Positions 15,711 through 25,608 of a stretch of 64,000 bases of DNA are shown here, in pieces. Numbering within the stretch: position 1 is the stretch's first letter; every line of letters begins with the position of its first letter. This DNA is from Pseudomonas sp. 5P_3.1_Bac2 (lineage in GTDB: Bacteria > Pseudomonadota > Gammaproteobacteria > Pseudomonadales > Pseudomonadaceae): assembly GCF_025465995.1 (NCBI RefSeq), contig NZ_JANLNY010000004.1, positions 434,001 through 498,000 on the forward strand. The letters are read 5' to 3'. Below the pieces are notes generated by a model, which saw nothing but the letters and a program-made list of their open reading frames with translations, searched no databases and was not told the DNA's origin. A program made the translations under genes and the position numbers.

Positions 15711-18158
15711 TTAGCGCACTTTGTCGGGGGCCAGGCTGAGCTCCTCTTTGGCGAAGTCGTTGACGTCGATGACCTTGCGCCGTGCCTGTTCCGCTGCGCT
15801 GACGGCGGCGGCTTCGGCCTCGCTCAAAATGCCGGCCTGCTGTGCTGCAGCAATGGGGTTCTCCCCGGGCGCATGTTTGAACTCGTCGGCTTTAAGCGCC
15901 TTATGCAGCTTTTTCTGCGCAGGTTGCGCCGCGTGCAGCAGAGTCACCGCCTGTTGCAGGGCGCCGACCGCATCTTCAGGGTCTTGCGGGCGATAGCAAC
16001 CTTGCAGGACTTCTTCCAGCGCCGCATCGCCGGCGTCGCGGCCGATAATCGCCGCCACTTCGGCATCCAGAGCATCGGACGGGCCTTTATGCCGGCGCCC
16101 TAACGGCAGCACCAGCAGGCGCAGGGCACAACCCAGCCACTTGTTGGGGAAGTTATGCAGCAGGCCCTCAAGGGCTTCCTCGGCCTTGCCCAGGCTTTCT
16201 TCCAAGGCCCAACGCACCAACGGCTGTGAATGCTGAGGGTAGTTGAGGTCGTGGTACCGCTTAAGCGCTGCCGAGGCCAGGTAGAGGTTGCTGAGCACGT
16301 CGCCTAAGCGCGCGGACAGGCGCTCGCGCCGCTTCAGGTCGCCGCCCAGCAGCATCATGCTGGTGTCGGCGAGCAGGGCGAAGGACGCGGCGATACGGTT
16401 GAGCGCGCGGTAGTACGGGCGGCTCAGATCATCCCCCGGCACATTGCTCAGCACGCCAAAGCCAAGGCTGAGCAGCAAGCTGCTGGCGGCGTTGCTGACG
16501 GCAAAGCCGATATGTTGCAGCAGCAGCTTGTCGAACTCCTGCAGGGCGTAGTCCTGATCGCTGTGGTTGGCCAGCTCCATTTCCTTCAGCACATAAGGGT
16601 GGCAACGAATCGCACCCTGGCCAAAGATCATCAGGTTACGCGAGAGGATGTTGGCGCCTTCGACCGTGATAAAGATCGGTGCGCCTTGCCACGAGCGCGC
16701 CAGGTAGTTGTTGGGGCCGGTGATGATGCCCTTGCCGCCGTGGATGTCCATGGCGTGGCTGATGCATTCACGGCCGCGTTCGGTGAGGTGGTATTTGAGG
16801 ATGGCCGACAGCACCGAGGGCTTCTCGCCTAAGTCCACCGCGTTGGCGGTCAGCATCCGGGCGCTGTCCATCAGCCAGGCGTTGCCGCCGATACGAGCCA
16901 AGGCCTCCTGAATGCCCTCGAAAGCGGCCAGGGGCACATTGAATTGCTCGCGAATCTGGCTGTATTGGCCGCTGGTCAGGCTGGTGAATTTGGCGGCCCC
17001 GGTGCCAACCGCCGGCAGGGAAATGGAACGGCCCACCGACAGGCAGTTCATCAGCATCATCCAGCCCTTGCCGAGCATGTCCTGGCCGCCGATGAGGAAG
17101 TCCAGCGGGATAAACACGTCCTTGCCCGAGTTCGGGCCGTTCATAAAGGCCGCGCCTAACGGCAGGTGACGCCGACCAATCTCCACCCCGGGGGTGTCGG
17201 TGGGGATCAAAGCCAAACTGATGCCCAGCTCTTCTTTATCGCCCAACAGGTGATCGGGGTCGTAGGCCTTAAACGCCAGGCCGAGGAGGGTGGCCACTGG
17301 GCCTAAGGTGATATAGCGCTTTTCCCAGTTCAGGCGCAGGCCCAGCACTTCTTCACCTTGCCACTGGCCTTTGCAGATGATCCCGGTATCCGGCATGGCA
17401 CCGGCGTCGGAGCCGGCCAGCGGGCCGGTCAGGGCAAAGCAGGGAATATCTTCGCCCCGGGCCAGGCGCGGCAGGTAGTGGTCACGCTGTTCATCGGTGC
17501 CGTAGTGCAGCAGCAGTTCACCTGGGCCTAAGGAGTTGGGCACCATCACGGTGGAAGCCAGATCGCCGGAGCGGGTCGCCAGCTTCATCGCCACTTGCGA
17601 GTGGGCATAGGCACTAAAGCCCTTGCCGCCGTATTGCTTGGGGATGATCAGGGCAAAAAAGCCATGTTCCTTAATGTGCGCCCAGGCTTCGGCAGGCAGG
17701 TCCAAGTGCTGACCGATCTGCCAGTCGCTGACCATGGCGCACAGCTCTTCAGTGGGGCCGTCGAGGAAGGCTTGTTCTTCTTCGGTAAGTTGCACCTTGG
17801 GGTAGGCCAGCAGCTTGTCCCAGTTAGGCCGGCCGCTAAACAGCTCGCCATCCCACCATACCGTGCCGGCTTCAATGGCATCGCGCTCGGTGCTCGACAT
17901 CGGCGGCAGCACCCGCTTAAACCAACGGTACAGCGGTGCGCTAAACAGTTGCTGGCGCTGCTTGGGCAGCAACAGCGGCAAGGCCACGGCGGCCAGCAGC
18001 AACCAGAACAAGACGAGTAACCAAGTGGGGGCGTGGCTGAACAGGCTCAGCAGCACCAAGAATCCGCCAACTGCCGCCAGCGCTTTTAATGGCGCGGTAC
18101 GCCGGTGAGCCAGCAGGGCGACACCTAAGACGAGGACAACTAACCAGAGAACGAGCAT
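15711..18158 (-). CDS. fadE: Membrane-anchored acyl-CoA dehydrogenase FadE
   Basis: An 815-residue long-chain acyl-CoA dehydrogenase of the FadE type, very close to the E. coli length. The first 60 residues hold two hydrophobic segments. The dehydrogenase core (about 90-560) includes FALTGPLAGSDAGAMPDTG, the substrate/FAD-binding loop, and ISHAMDIHGGKGI near residue 470, the usual FAD-contact region. A C-terminal DUF1974-like helical extension follows. It catalyses the first oxidation of fatty-acid beta-oxidation. The ATG at 18158 has GGAGG seven bases upstream. A perfect 17-bp palindrome next to a candidate -10 lies about 40 bases upstream and probably serves its repressor. Confidence 0.93.
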   Translation of the reverse strand: MLVLWLVVLVLGVALLAHRRTAPLKALAAVGGFLVLLSLFSHAPTWLLVLFWLLLAAVALPLLLPKQRQQLFSAPLYRWFKRVLPPMSSTERDAIEAGTVWWDGELFSGRPNWDKLLAYPKVQLTEEEQAFLDGPTEELCAMVSDWQIGQHLDLPAEAWAHIKEHGFFALIIPKQYGGKGFSAYAHSQVAMKLATRSGDLASTVMVPNSLGPGELLLHYGTDEQRDHYLPRLARGEDIPCFALTGPLAGSDAGAMPDTGIICKGQWQGEEVLGLRLNWEKRYITLGPVATLLGLAFKAYDPDHLLGDKEELGISLALIPTDTPGVEIGRRHLPLGAAFMNGPNSGKDVFIPLDFLIGGQDMLGKGWMMLMNCLSVGRSISLPAVGTGAAKFTSLTSGQYSQIREQFNVPLAAFEGIQEALARIGGNAWLMDSARMLTANAVDLGEKPSVLSAILKYHLTERGRECISHAMDIHGGKGIITGPNNYLARSWQGAPIFITVEGANILSRNLMIFGQGAIRCHPYVLKEMELANHSDQDYALQEFDKLLLQHIGFAVSNAASSLLLSLGFGVLSNVPGDDLSRPYYRALNRIAASFALLADTSMMLLGGDLKRRERLSARLGDVLSNLYLASAALKRYHDLNYPQHSQPLVRWALEESLGKAEEALEGLLHNFPNKWLGCALRLLVLPLGRRHKGPSDALDAEVAAIIGRDAGDAALEEVLQGCYRPQDPEDAVGALQQAVTLLHAAQPAQKKLHKALKADEFKHAPGENPIAAAQQAGILSEAEAAAVSAAEQARRKVIDVNDFAKEELSLAPDKVR

Positions 18159-18196
18159 GCAATTCCTCCATGGGGTTGAGGTGGGGGATCATCCTC

Positions 18197-18219
18197 AGCA
18201 TAGTCGCCACTGTGGCGAC
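18197..18219 (-). promoter_or_regulatory. fadE promoter element with perfect palindromic operator
   Basis: On the minus strand TATGCT (18202-18197) is a plausible -10 for fadE. Immediately upstream, filling the -10/-35 spacer, is GTCGCCACTGTGGCGAC (18203-18219), a perfect inverted repeat of 8-bp arms around one base. This is the classic place for a repressor operator. It does not resemble the PsrA/FadR-type GAAAC-N4-GTTTC site, so the regulator is unknown. Divergent transcription of the transglutaminase-like gene at 18304 could be affected as well. Confidence 0.55.
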
Positions 18220-18303
18220 AAAGACGGTGAGCTTGACCGAATCGTCGTGACCTGGACTGCTGCTGCCTCGTTAGACTGACTGCTTAGCCCTGAGGATCTG
18301 CCG

Positions 18304-18960
18304 TTGGATCAATACCTTGCGCCCAGTCGATTCATTGATAGTGACCACCCTGCCGTCGTGGAGTTCGCCGAGCGCGTGCGCGGCGCCAGTGGCGAGCCCG
18401 TGGCTCAGGCGGTGGCGCTGTATTACGCGGTGCGCGATGAAATCCGCTACAACCCCTATGTCTTCAGTCGTGATCCGCACAGCCTCAAGGCCAGCTTTGC
18501 CCTGTTAGCCGGGGAGAGTTACTGCGTGCCCAAAGCCACTTTGCTGGCGGCCTGTGCCCGTCACTGCGGGATTCCCGCACGCATTGGTTTGGCCGATGTA
18601 CGCAACCATCTGGCTACTGCGCGTTTGCTCGAACTGCTGCGCAGTGAAGTGTTTGCCATGCACGGCTACACCGAGTTGTATCTGCATGGGCGCTGGGTCA
18701 AGGCCACGCCAGCGTTCAATCTGGCGTTGTGCCGGGCCTTTCATGTGGAGCCACTGGAGTTCGACGGGCGGCGCGACAGCGTGTTCCATGAGTTCAACCA
18801 GCGCGGCGAGCGGCATATGCAGTACTTGCGTGACCATGGCCAGTTTGTTGATGTGCCTGAGCAGCTGTTTTACGGCCATTTGGCCGCGACCTATCCGCAT
18901 CTTTTCCAGGCTGAACAAGGGCCGTTGAGCGGTGATTTTATCGCTGAAGTCAGCCCTTAA
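18304..18960 (+). CDS. Transglutaminase-like cysteine peptidase-fold protein
   Basis: A 218-residue cytoplasmic protein of the transglutaminase/cysteine-protease fold. The start is TTG 18304 with GAGG eight bases upstream; no better start exists. Cys74 (SYCVPKATLL) and His120 (HGYTELYLHGRW) are in the positions of the catalytic pair, but the third residue of the triad, normally Asp in W...vDP, reads Thr135 (WVKATPAFN). From memory this Thr is common to a whole subfamily, so it may reflect altered chemistry rather than decay. It is divergent from fadE and upstream of an ABC exporter. Substrate unknown. Confidence 0.8.
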   Translation: MDQYLAPSRFIDSDHPAVVEFAERVRGASGEPVAQAVALYYAVRDEIRYNPYVFSRDPHSLKASFALLAGESYCVPKATLLAACARHCGIPARIGLADVRNHLATARLLELLRSEVFAMHGYTELYLHGRWVKATPAFNLALCRAFHVEPLEFDGRRDSVFHEFNQRGERHMQYLRDHGQFVDVPEQLFYGHLAATYPHLFQAEQGPLSGDFIAEVSP

Positions 18961-19209
18961 TCGCTGCGTATAATCCCCTGAGCCAGCGCTGGCGCGGGCT
19001 CCATCGAGTTGACTGATAACCATCATCATAACCTTGCGGGTTTTTTCTGCCCGCCGGCCTGTTAGGCTTGCCCGCGCATTGGCGCACAGAAGGCTTCGGC
19101 TTGGTTAAACTCTGTGGCCAATTCCGGGCAGGTTAGACTTGCTCCGCTTGCCGGCATGGCGCTAGACCCTGCTGGCTGTCTCTTTTTCTGTTTAAGGTGC
19201 GCGCTTTTT

Positions 19210-20142
19210 ATGAGTACCGCTCTGTCCATACGCCAGCTGACCAAGACCTACGGCAATGGCTTTCAGGCCCTGCACGGGATTGATCTGGATGTCGCTGAGG
19301 GTGATTTCTTTGCCTTGCTCGGCCCTAATGGGGCTGGCAAGTCCACCACTATTGGCATCCTTTCGACGTTGGTGACCAAGAGCAGCGGCACCATCAATGT
19401 GTTCGGTAACGACCTTGATCAGCAGCCCTTAGCCCTTAAACGCTGCATCGGGGTGGTGCCGCAGGAATTCAACTTTAACCAGTTTGAAAAGCCCTTCGAC
19501 ATCGTCGTCACCCAGGCCGGCTATTACGGCATTCCGGCACGCATCGCTAAAGAGCGTGCCGAGCATTACCTGACTCAGCTGGGCTTGTGGGATAAGCACA
19601 ATGTGCAGTCGCGGGAACTGTCTGGCGGCATGAAACGGCGCTTGATGATTGCCCGTGCGCTGGTGCATCAGCCACGCCTGCTGATTCTGGATGAGCCCAC
19701 CGCCGGCGTGGATATTGAGCTGCGTCGCTCAATGTGGAGTTTCCTCACCGAACTTAACCAGCAGGGCATCACCATCATCCTCACCACCCATTATTTGGAA
19801 GAGGCTGAACAGCTGTGCCGCAATATCGGCATCATCGATCACGGCCGCATCGTCGAAAACACCAGCATGAAGGCCCTGCTCAACACCTTGCACGTGGAAA
19901 CCTTCTTGCTCGATATCAAGCAACCGCTGTTGGCCGCGCCGCAGTTGGCGGGTTATCCGAGCAAGGTGCTCGATGCGCACACCTTAGAGGTGCAGGTGGA
20001 TAAGGATTTAGGTATTACCGAGCTGTTCCGCCAACTGGCCCTGCAGCAGCTGGAAGTGACCAGCCTGCGCAATAAAAGCAATCGTTTGGAGGAGCTGTTT
20101 GTGTCTCTGGTGGAGAAAAATTTGGCGAAGGTGGCGGTATGA
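19210..20142 (+). CDS. ABC-2 type exporter ATP-binding protein (YadG-like)
   Basis: A 310-residue ABC ATPase. Walker A LLGPNGAGKST (about residues 37-47), signature LSGGMKRRL (about 137-145), Walker B LLILDEPTAGVD (about 156-167) and the switch His in TTHYLEEAE are all present. The C-terminal 90 residues resemble the regulatory tail of YadG/CcmA-type ATPases. I start at ATG 19210 (MSTALSIRQLTKTYG); a longer frame upstream has no ATPase similarity. The stop overlaps the permease start by four bases (ATGA). Together they form an ABC-2 exporter; the substrate is unknown. Confidence 0.92.
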   Translation: MSTALSIRQLTKTYGNGFQALHGIDLDVAEGDFFALLGPNGAGKSTTIGILSTLVTKSSGTINVFGNDLDQQPLALKRCIGVVPQEFNFNQFEKPFDIVVTQAGYYGIPARIAKERAEHYLTQLGLWDKHNVQSRELSGGMKRRLMIARALVHQPRLLILDEPTAGVDIELRRSMWSFLTELNQQGITIILTTHYLEEAEQLCRNIGIIDHGRIVENTSMKALLNTLHVETFLLDIKQPLLAAPQLAGYPSKVLDAHTLEVQVDKDLGITELFRQLALQQLEVTSLRNKSNRLEELFVSLVEKNLAKVAV

Positions 20143-20933
20143 GTGCGCCTTATCTGAACTCGGAGTTCGCCGCCAACCTGGTCGCCCTGCGCACCATCGT
20201 GTTCCGTGAGGTGCGCCGCTTCACCCGCATTTGGCCGCAAACCTTGCTGCCACCGGCGATCACCATGGTTCTGTACTTCGTCATCTTCGGCAACCTGATC
20301 GGCAGCCGCATCGGCGACATGGGTGGCTTCACGTACATGGAGTACATCGTGCCGGGGCTGATCATGATGTCGGTGATCACCAACTCCTACGGCAACGTGG
20401 TATCGAGCTTCTTTGGCAGCAAGTTCCAGCGCTACATTGAGGAACTGATGGTGGCCCCGGTGTCGCCGCACATTATCCTGATTGGCTACGTGACCGGCGG
20501 TGTACTGCGCGGCTTGGCCGTGGGCGTGATCGTCACCGGGCTGTCGCTGTTCTTCACCAAGCTGCAGGTGCATCACTTAGGCGTGACGGTGCTGGTGGTG
20601 TTGCTGACGGCGACCATCTTCTCCCTCGGGGGCTTTATCAACGCGGTGTTCGCGCGCAACTTCGACGATATTTCCATCGTGCCGACTTTTGTCCTGACGC
20701 CGCTGACTTACCTGGGCGGGGTGTTCTATTCGATCACCTTGCTACCGCCGTTCTGGCAGGCCATATCCTTGGCCAACCCGGTGCTGCATATGGTCAACTC
20801 CTTCCGTTACGGCATTCTCGGCGTCTCAGATATCCGTATCGGTGTGGCCATCAGCTTTATGTTGGGGGCGACAGCGGTGCTGTACTTCGTCTGCATCCGC
20901 TTGCTGGTCGGCGGGCGCGGGATGCGTCAGTAA
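20139..20933 (+). CDS. ABC-2 type transporter permease (YadH-like)
   Basis: A 264-residue membrane permease with about six TM helices, containing the ABC-2 family signature near residues 175-225 (GGFINAVFARNFDDISIVPT..., LTYLGGVFYS, NPVLHMVNSFRYG). It partners with the ATPase encoded immediately upstream, with which it overlaps by four bases. The pair resembles E. coli YadG/YadH. Exported substrate cannot be inferred. A strong bidirectional terminator follows at 20952-20983. Confidence 0.92.
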   Translation: MSAPYLNSEFAANLVALRTIVFREVRRFTRIWPQTLLPPAITMVLYFVIFGNLIGSRIGDMGGFTYMEYIVPGLIMMSVITNSYGNVVSSFFGSKFQRYIEELMVAPVSPHIILIGYVTGGVLRGLAVGVIVTGLSLFFTKLQVHHLGVTVLVVLLTATIFSLGGFINAVFARNFDDISIVPTFVLTPLTYLGGVFYSITLLPPFWQAISLANPVLHMVNSFRYGILGVSDIRIGVAISFMLGATAVLYFVCIRLLVGGRGMRQ

Positions 20934-20951
20934 GCCTTCGCGGCCGGTAAT

Positions 20952-20983
20952 AAAAAAGGGCGTCCAGTGGACGCCCTTTTTTT
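20952..20983. terminator. Bidirectional rho-independent terminator
   Basis: An A-tract, the stem GGGCGTCC / GGACGCCC with loop AGT, and a T-tract form a symmetric hairpin between the converging ABC permease gene and cysB. The A and T tracts let it work on both strands. Confidence 0.9.
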
Positions 20984-20996
20984 ATCGCGCTGCGGT

Positions 20997-21980
<984 letters not shown>

Positions 21981-22080
21981 TCAAAGCAGATGAGCCGCCG
22001 CTCAAGTGTCGGCGTGTTATAACCATAATGATGATTAGAGCATTAAATCTAGACCAATTTTGTAAATTTAAAGATTTAAT

Positions 22081-22581
22081 TCAACTTTCACTATGGTTAC
22101 GGTGCTGCAGCATCGGCACGAGATAGACGGGCACGTCGCACAGCTGTAATAACCTGCTGGCGGTTCGGCCGAGTGGGACTTCGGCGTCGTTATTGTGGCT
22201 TTGGCTACCAAGTACTAGCAAATCGACGCCTAGTTGCCGAACTTCATCCAAGATAACTAATGGCGGATCGCCTTGCTGCACGCGCACAGCATTGATTAAC
22301 GCGAAGTCGTCGGAGGTGTCTCCGAGCTCATCGCGAAATCCTTCTAATACCCTTTTTTCAATGCTGTTCATTACATTTTCCAGACCGTTTTGATGGAGTT
22401 CATCTAGGCGGTCTTCGTCCAAGTAAGTTTCCAGGACAGATTCGGCAAACAAGCCCAGAGGCTCGACGACGTGGATCACGTATAACTTTGCTTTGAACGC
22501 TCGGGTGATCGATAAAGCGTGCTGCAGGACGTAAGGGCCATATAGGCCTAAATCAGTTGCATAAAGAATAGAGCGGATCAT
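22081..22581 (-). CDS. Universal stress protein (UspA family)
   Basis: A 166-residue cytoplasmic Usp-domain protein. The ATG at 22581 is preceded four bases upstream by AGGAGG. The first strand MIRSILYATDLG and the C-terminal nucleotide-loop region LLVLGSQSHNNDAEVPLGRTASRLL are typical, although the strict ATP-binding pattern G-2x-G-9x-G-S/T is only partly kept (GSQ...LGRTAS). It may bind ATP or be of the non-binding class. Located between cysB and a 5'-nucleotidase, all on the minus strand but with separate spacing. Confidence 0.87.
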   Translation of the reverse strand: MIRSILYATDLGLYGPYVLQHALSITRAFKAKLYVIHVVEPLGLFAESVLETYLDEDRLDELHQNGLENVMNSIEKRVLEGFRDELGDTSDDFALINAVRVQQGDPPLVILDEVRQLGVDLLVLGSQSHNNDAEVPLGRTASRLLQLCDVPVYLVPMLQHRNHSES

Positions 22582-22710
22582 CAAGCCTCCTAAACTTCCA
22601 GAGCGGAGTTCTCTGAGCGTAGCAGGCTCTAGCAAGGCTATTAGGCCCAGTTTGGTCGGCTAGACAAACGTACTAATTTATTGTCTAACAACTTGCCAGA
22701 TGAGTGACCC

Positions 22711-23616
22711 TCAAGCCTGCGGTTCGTTGCTGACGCCGTGAGGAACATGACCAGTGGCAACTACACTGCGAGCTCTTTCGCAGTGCCCGGCTTGGTCGTC
22801 GAAGAACACGTCGGCGCCAAAGGTTTCCAAAATCGATGACTTATCCAGGCCGCCTAAGAAGAACGACTCATCCAAGCGGATATTCCACTCGCGCAAGGTG
22901 CGGATCACCCGTTCATGGGCCGGCGCCGAGCGGGCGGTGACCAGGGCCGTGCGAATCGGGCAGGCGGCCTCGGGGAATTCTTGCTGCAACTGATGCAAAG
23001 CGCCGAGGAAGGGTTTAAACGGTCCGCCGCCTAATAACTCACGGGCCGATTGCCGCTCGTGGGTCTGAAAGGCTTGCAGGCCGCCTTGCTGATAAACCCG
23101 TTCGGATTCATCGCTAAACAGCACGGCATCGCCGTCAAAGGCGATGCGCAGCTCATTACTCGCCGCACGGCGTGCGCCACCACTGAGGATGGTTGCCGCG
23201 CCAAAGCCCGCGGCCAGGGCGCTGCGCACATCTTCGGCGTGGGTGGAGAGAAACAGGTGGCAGCCAAAGGCCGCCAGGTAGGGATCGGGACTGCGTCCGC
23301 CAACAAAAGCGGCACGGGAGATCGCCAGGTTGTGGTGCTGGATCGAGTTAAACGCCCGCAAGCCGGTATCGGCGCTGTTGCGTGACACCAGAATCACCTC
23401 GACCCGCTGCTGTTGCAGGCTGTCATTCAGGCCTAGGAGCTTTTCGACCAGGGGGAAGGCGTCACCGGGGGCGAGGATCTCGTCTTCGTGTTCGATCTGA
23501 TATTGCCGGTACGCCTCGACGCCTTGGTTGACGTAAATCTCGTGGCTGGCGCGCAAATCAAACAGAGCGCTGGAGGAGATGGCCAAGACCAGTTTGTCGC
23601 CTAATCCCTTGCTCAT
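22711..23616 (-). CDS. Cytosolic 5'-nucleotidase (cN-I family)
   Basis: A 301-residue protein matching the bacterial branch of the cytosolic 5'-nucleotidase I family. It begins LVLAISSSALFDL and has VILVSRNSADTGLRAF (about 74-89), FDGDAVLFSDESERVY (about 157-172, the DxDxT-like haloacid dehalogenase nucleophile region), and FFLGGLDKSSILETFGADVFFDDQ near 255-278, the C-terminal metal-binding acidic cluster. It would dephosphorylate nucleoside 5'-monophosphates. It sits 20 bases upstream of nothing obviously related; the reductase gene on the other side starts on the same strand. Confidence 0.85.
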   Translation of the reverse strand: MSKGLGDKLVLAISSSALFDLRASHEIYVNQGVEAYRQYQIEHEDEILAPGDAFPLVEKLLGLNDSLQQQRVEVILVSRNSADTGLRAFNSIQHHNLAISRAAFVGGRSPDPYLAAFGCHLFLSTHAEDVRSALAAGFGAATILSGGARRAASNELRIAFDGDAVLFSDESERVYQQGGLQAFQTHERQSARELLGGGPFKPFLGALHQLQQEFPEAACPIRTALVTARSAPAHERVIRTLREWNIRLDESFFLGGLDKSSILETFGADVFFDDQAGHCERARSVVATGHVPHGVSNEPQA

Positions 23617-23636
23617 AGTGGGCTCCTTTAAAACAG

Positions 23637-24584
23637 TTAATGCGCTGCTTGCTGGCTGAGGTACAGCAAGCTTTGGTAGAGCATCTGCGTGCGAGGCATG
23701 GGGCTGCCAACAGCCTTGGCCTGGGCGAGGGCTACAGCATAAATGGCGTGCAGCTCCATGGGTCGGCCGAGGGCGTAGTCGTGGTACATGCTCGGCCAGT
23801 AGTCGGGCATGCGATCAGTGGCGGCTAACAGTTTACTGGCGAAGTTATTCGGCATTTGATAGCCGCACGCGGTGGCGGCATCGATCACTTCTTGCATGAT
23901 CTCGCCGGCAATGGCGCGACTGTCGGCTTGCAGCATCAAGGCCTTGGTGTGGCTGTTCAGCAGCACCGCGAGGCCGTTATACGGCGCATTCCACACCAGT
24001 TTTTGCCAGCGCGCTTGGGCCAAGTTGGCGAGTATTCCGCAGTCCACGCCGGCTTGTTTAAACAACTCAGCGCCCTGCTCGAGCAGTTGCTGGCGATCTT
24101 CCGCCGTCAGCTCTGGGCCGGAGTGATAAGCCAGGTTCATATTGCCCAGCGCCTGATGTTCAACCACCCCAGGGCTGCTGCGGTGGGCGCAGATGTAGCA
24201 AAGCCCGGCCAGCAGATGCAGGGATTCAGGCAGTAGCGGACGCAATTCATCTTCAATGCCCAGGCCGTTTTGCAGCATCAGCACTTTGCCACCTTGCGCG
24301 GCCACCTGGCTGATCAGGGGCGCCAGTTCACTGTTGCTGGTGGTTTTGGCGCAGACCAGGAGCCAATCACACTTAGGCATGTCGCTGGCGTGCTGATAAG
24401 CCTGTACTTTCTGCGTAAGGTTACCCAGCACGCTGCTGTTGAGTTGAATGCCCTGTTCGGCCACGTGTGCGTATTCGCTGCGCAACAGCAGGTGTACATC
24501 CAGGCCCGCGCGGGCCAGCAGCACGCCATAAAAACCGCCAATGGCACCGGCGCCAATAATGCCAATACGGGGTGTTGCGTTCAT
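23637..24584 (-). CDS. Ketopantoate reductase (PanE/ApbA) family oxidoreductase
   Basis: A 315-residue NADP-dependent oxidoreductase. The Rossmann motif GIIGAGAIGGFYG lies near residues 8-20. NGLGIEDELRPLLP (about 105-118), the Lys in ARWQKLVWNAPYN (about 190) and the helical C-terminal domain match the PanE family, where that Lys is catalytic. It may be true 2-dehydropantoate 2-reductase or one of the common Pseudomonas paralogues. The ATG at 24584 overlaps the stop of the thioredoxin-like gene by one base; a GTG one codon earlier is possible. The pair is translationally coupled. Confidence 0.85.
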   Translation of the reverse strand: MNATPRIGIIGAGAIGGFYGVLLARAGLDVHLLLRSEYAHVAEQGIQLNSSVLGNLTQKVQAYQHASDMPKCDWLLVCAKTTSNSELAPLISQVAAQGGKVLMLQNGLGIEDELRPLLPESLHLLAGLCYICAHRSSPGVVEHQALGNMNLAYHSGPELTAEDRQQLLEQGAELFKQAGVDCGILANLAQARWQKLVWNAPYNGLAVLLNSHTKALMLQADSRAIAGEIMQEVIDAATACGYQMPNNFASKLLAATDRMPDYWPSMYHDYALGRPMELHAIYAVALAQAKAVGSPMPRTQMLYQSLLYLSQQAAH

Positions 24585-24919
24585 CACGGAAGTTCCTCAG
24601 CAGGGCGCTGGAGTGCTTGCTCGAGCGCTGCGGTTAACGCACTGCGTTCAAGGCGAGCCTCAAGTGCAGCGTAAAAATAGCCATCGTGCACGGCAAACAG
24701 CGCCGGCAGATGAAACACTTCGTAGCGCGCCACCAGGCCGGGGTTGTCACCCGCATCGATCCAGGCCAGGCGCGCTACGGGTAAGTCGAGTTGCGGCAGT
24801 TCGCGGCGCGCCCAACGGCAGCTGCTACAGCCGGCGCTGGTAAAAATCAGCAGCGTAGTGCCAGGTAGGGCGAGTAACTGGTGATCGGCATCGAAGTCGG
24901 TGAGTTGCAGTTCGTTCAC
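24584..24919 (-). CDS. Thioredoxin-fold protein with CSSC motif
   Basis: A 111-residue cytoplasmic protein. The thioredoxin fold is indicated by TTLLIFTSAGCSSCRWARRELP with the redox pair Cys31 and Cys34, and by the cis-proline strand VFHLPALFAVHDG. The motif CSSC differs from the classical CGPC and suggests a different redox potential. It is coupled to the PanE-like reductase downstream and divergent from the PilZ gene, with 49 bases between. Partner proteins unknown. Confidence 0.8.
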   Translation of the reverse strand: MNELQLTDFDADHQLLALPGTTLLIFTSAGCSSCRWARRELPQLDLPVARLAWIDAGDNPGLVARYEVFHLPALFAVHDGYFYAALEARLERSALTAALEQALQRPAEELP

Positions 24920-24968
24920 TATACTGATCGCTGTCTATATAGATTGATGACCTCTGAGGTGCTCATCG

Positions 24969-25403
24969 ATGCGGCAGTATTTTCGTCACCCAACCGATAT
25001 GCCGGTGGACTTGGTGCCCAGCCAGGCGTCCCAGGTGCCTAAGCAAAGGCTGCACAATATCAGCCTCGGTGGTGTTGCGTGCAACTGCAATCGCGCCTTC
25101 ATTAATGGCACGCCGATTGAAATTCGCATCCCCTTGCTCGGCAGCCTGCAAGGCGGTGAGCACGCCAGTTGCTATGGTTTGATTGCCTGGTGCCAGCCCC
25201 AGGGCGACGGTTTTGTGGTGGGCGTGACGTTTACCGATGAGGAGAATCTGTTTCGCCTGCGCATGATCGAGCAGATCTGCCAGATCGAACACTATCGCCG
25301 TGAGCGTGAGCAACTGTTAGGGCGCAAGGTGACGGTGGAGGAGGTGGCGCAGGACTGGATCGAGCAATTTGCCAGCAGCTACTCCCGCGACAGCCTGAAT
25401 TGA
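24969..25403 (+). CDS. PilZ-domain c-di-GMP binding protein
   Basis: A 144-residue protein consisting mainly of a PilZ domain. Both signature elements are seen: R-x-x-x-R at residues 2-6 (RQYFR) and N-x-S-x-x-G at 30-35 (NISLGG), so c-di-GMP binding is predicted. The C-terminal 45 residues are charged and helical (IEHYRREREQLLGRKVTVEEVAQDWIEQF), a possible effector surface. No output domain is attached. It lies between a divergent thioredoxin-like gene and the DAHP synthase gene. The partner is unknown; the nearby psl operon is one conceivable target but is 10 kb away. Confidence 0.9.
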   Translation: MRQYFRHPTDMPVDLVPSQASQVPKQRLHNISLGGVACNCNRAFINGTPIEIRIPLLGSLQGGEHASCYGLIAWCQPQGDGFVVGVTFTDEENLFRLRMIEQICQIEHYRREREQLLGRKVTVEEVAQDWIEQFASSYSRDSLN

Positions 25404-25608
25404 GCGCTTGCGCAGGGTTGAGGCTGGGCTGAAACCGCCCGCTAATAGCTTGGTACTGGCGTTTTAGCTCTAAATAGCATTGTCGAGTCAGGGGCTTACG
25501 CGCTAAGGTTCGGCTTCCCCGCTGTGCTCATACTGCTGTGCTCCGCCCCACGGGGAACGCTGGCGGCCAGCACCCGTGACCTGATGACTCTGACAGATGA
25601 ATAGCACG

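Noticed and set aside
18961..19209. Possible terminator at about 19042-19064 before the ABC ATPase gene
   Set aside because: GCGGG and CCCGC flank a T-rich loop, but the stem is only five bases and the T-run lies in the loop rather than after the stem.
25404..25608. Possible attenuator or riboswitch upstream of the DAHP synthase gene
   Set aside because: The 200-base leader has no leader peptide rich in aromatic codons and no hairpin followed by a T-tract.
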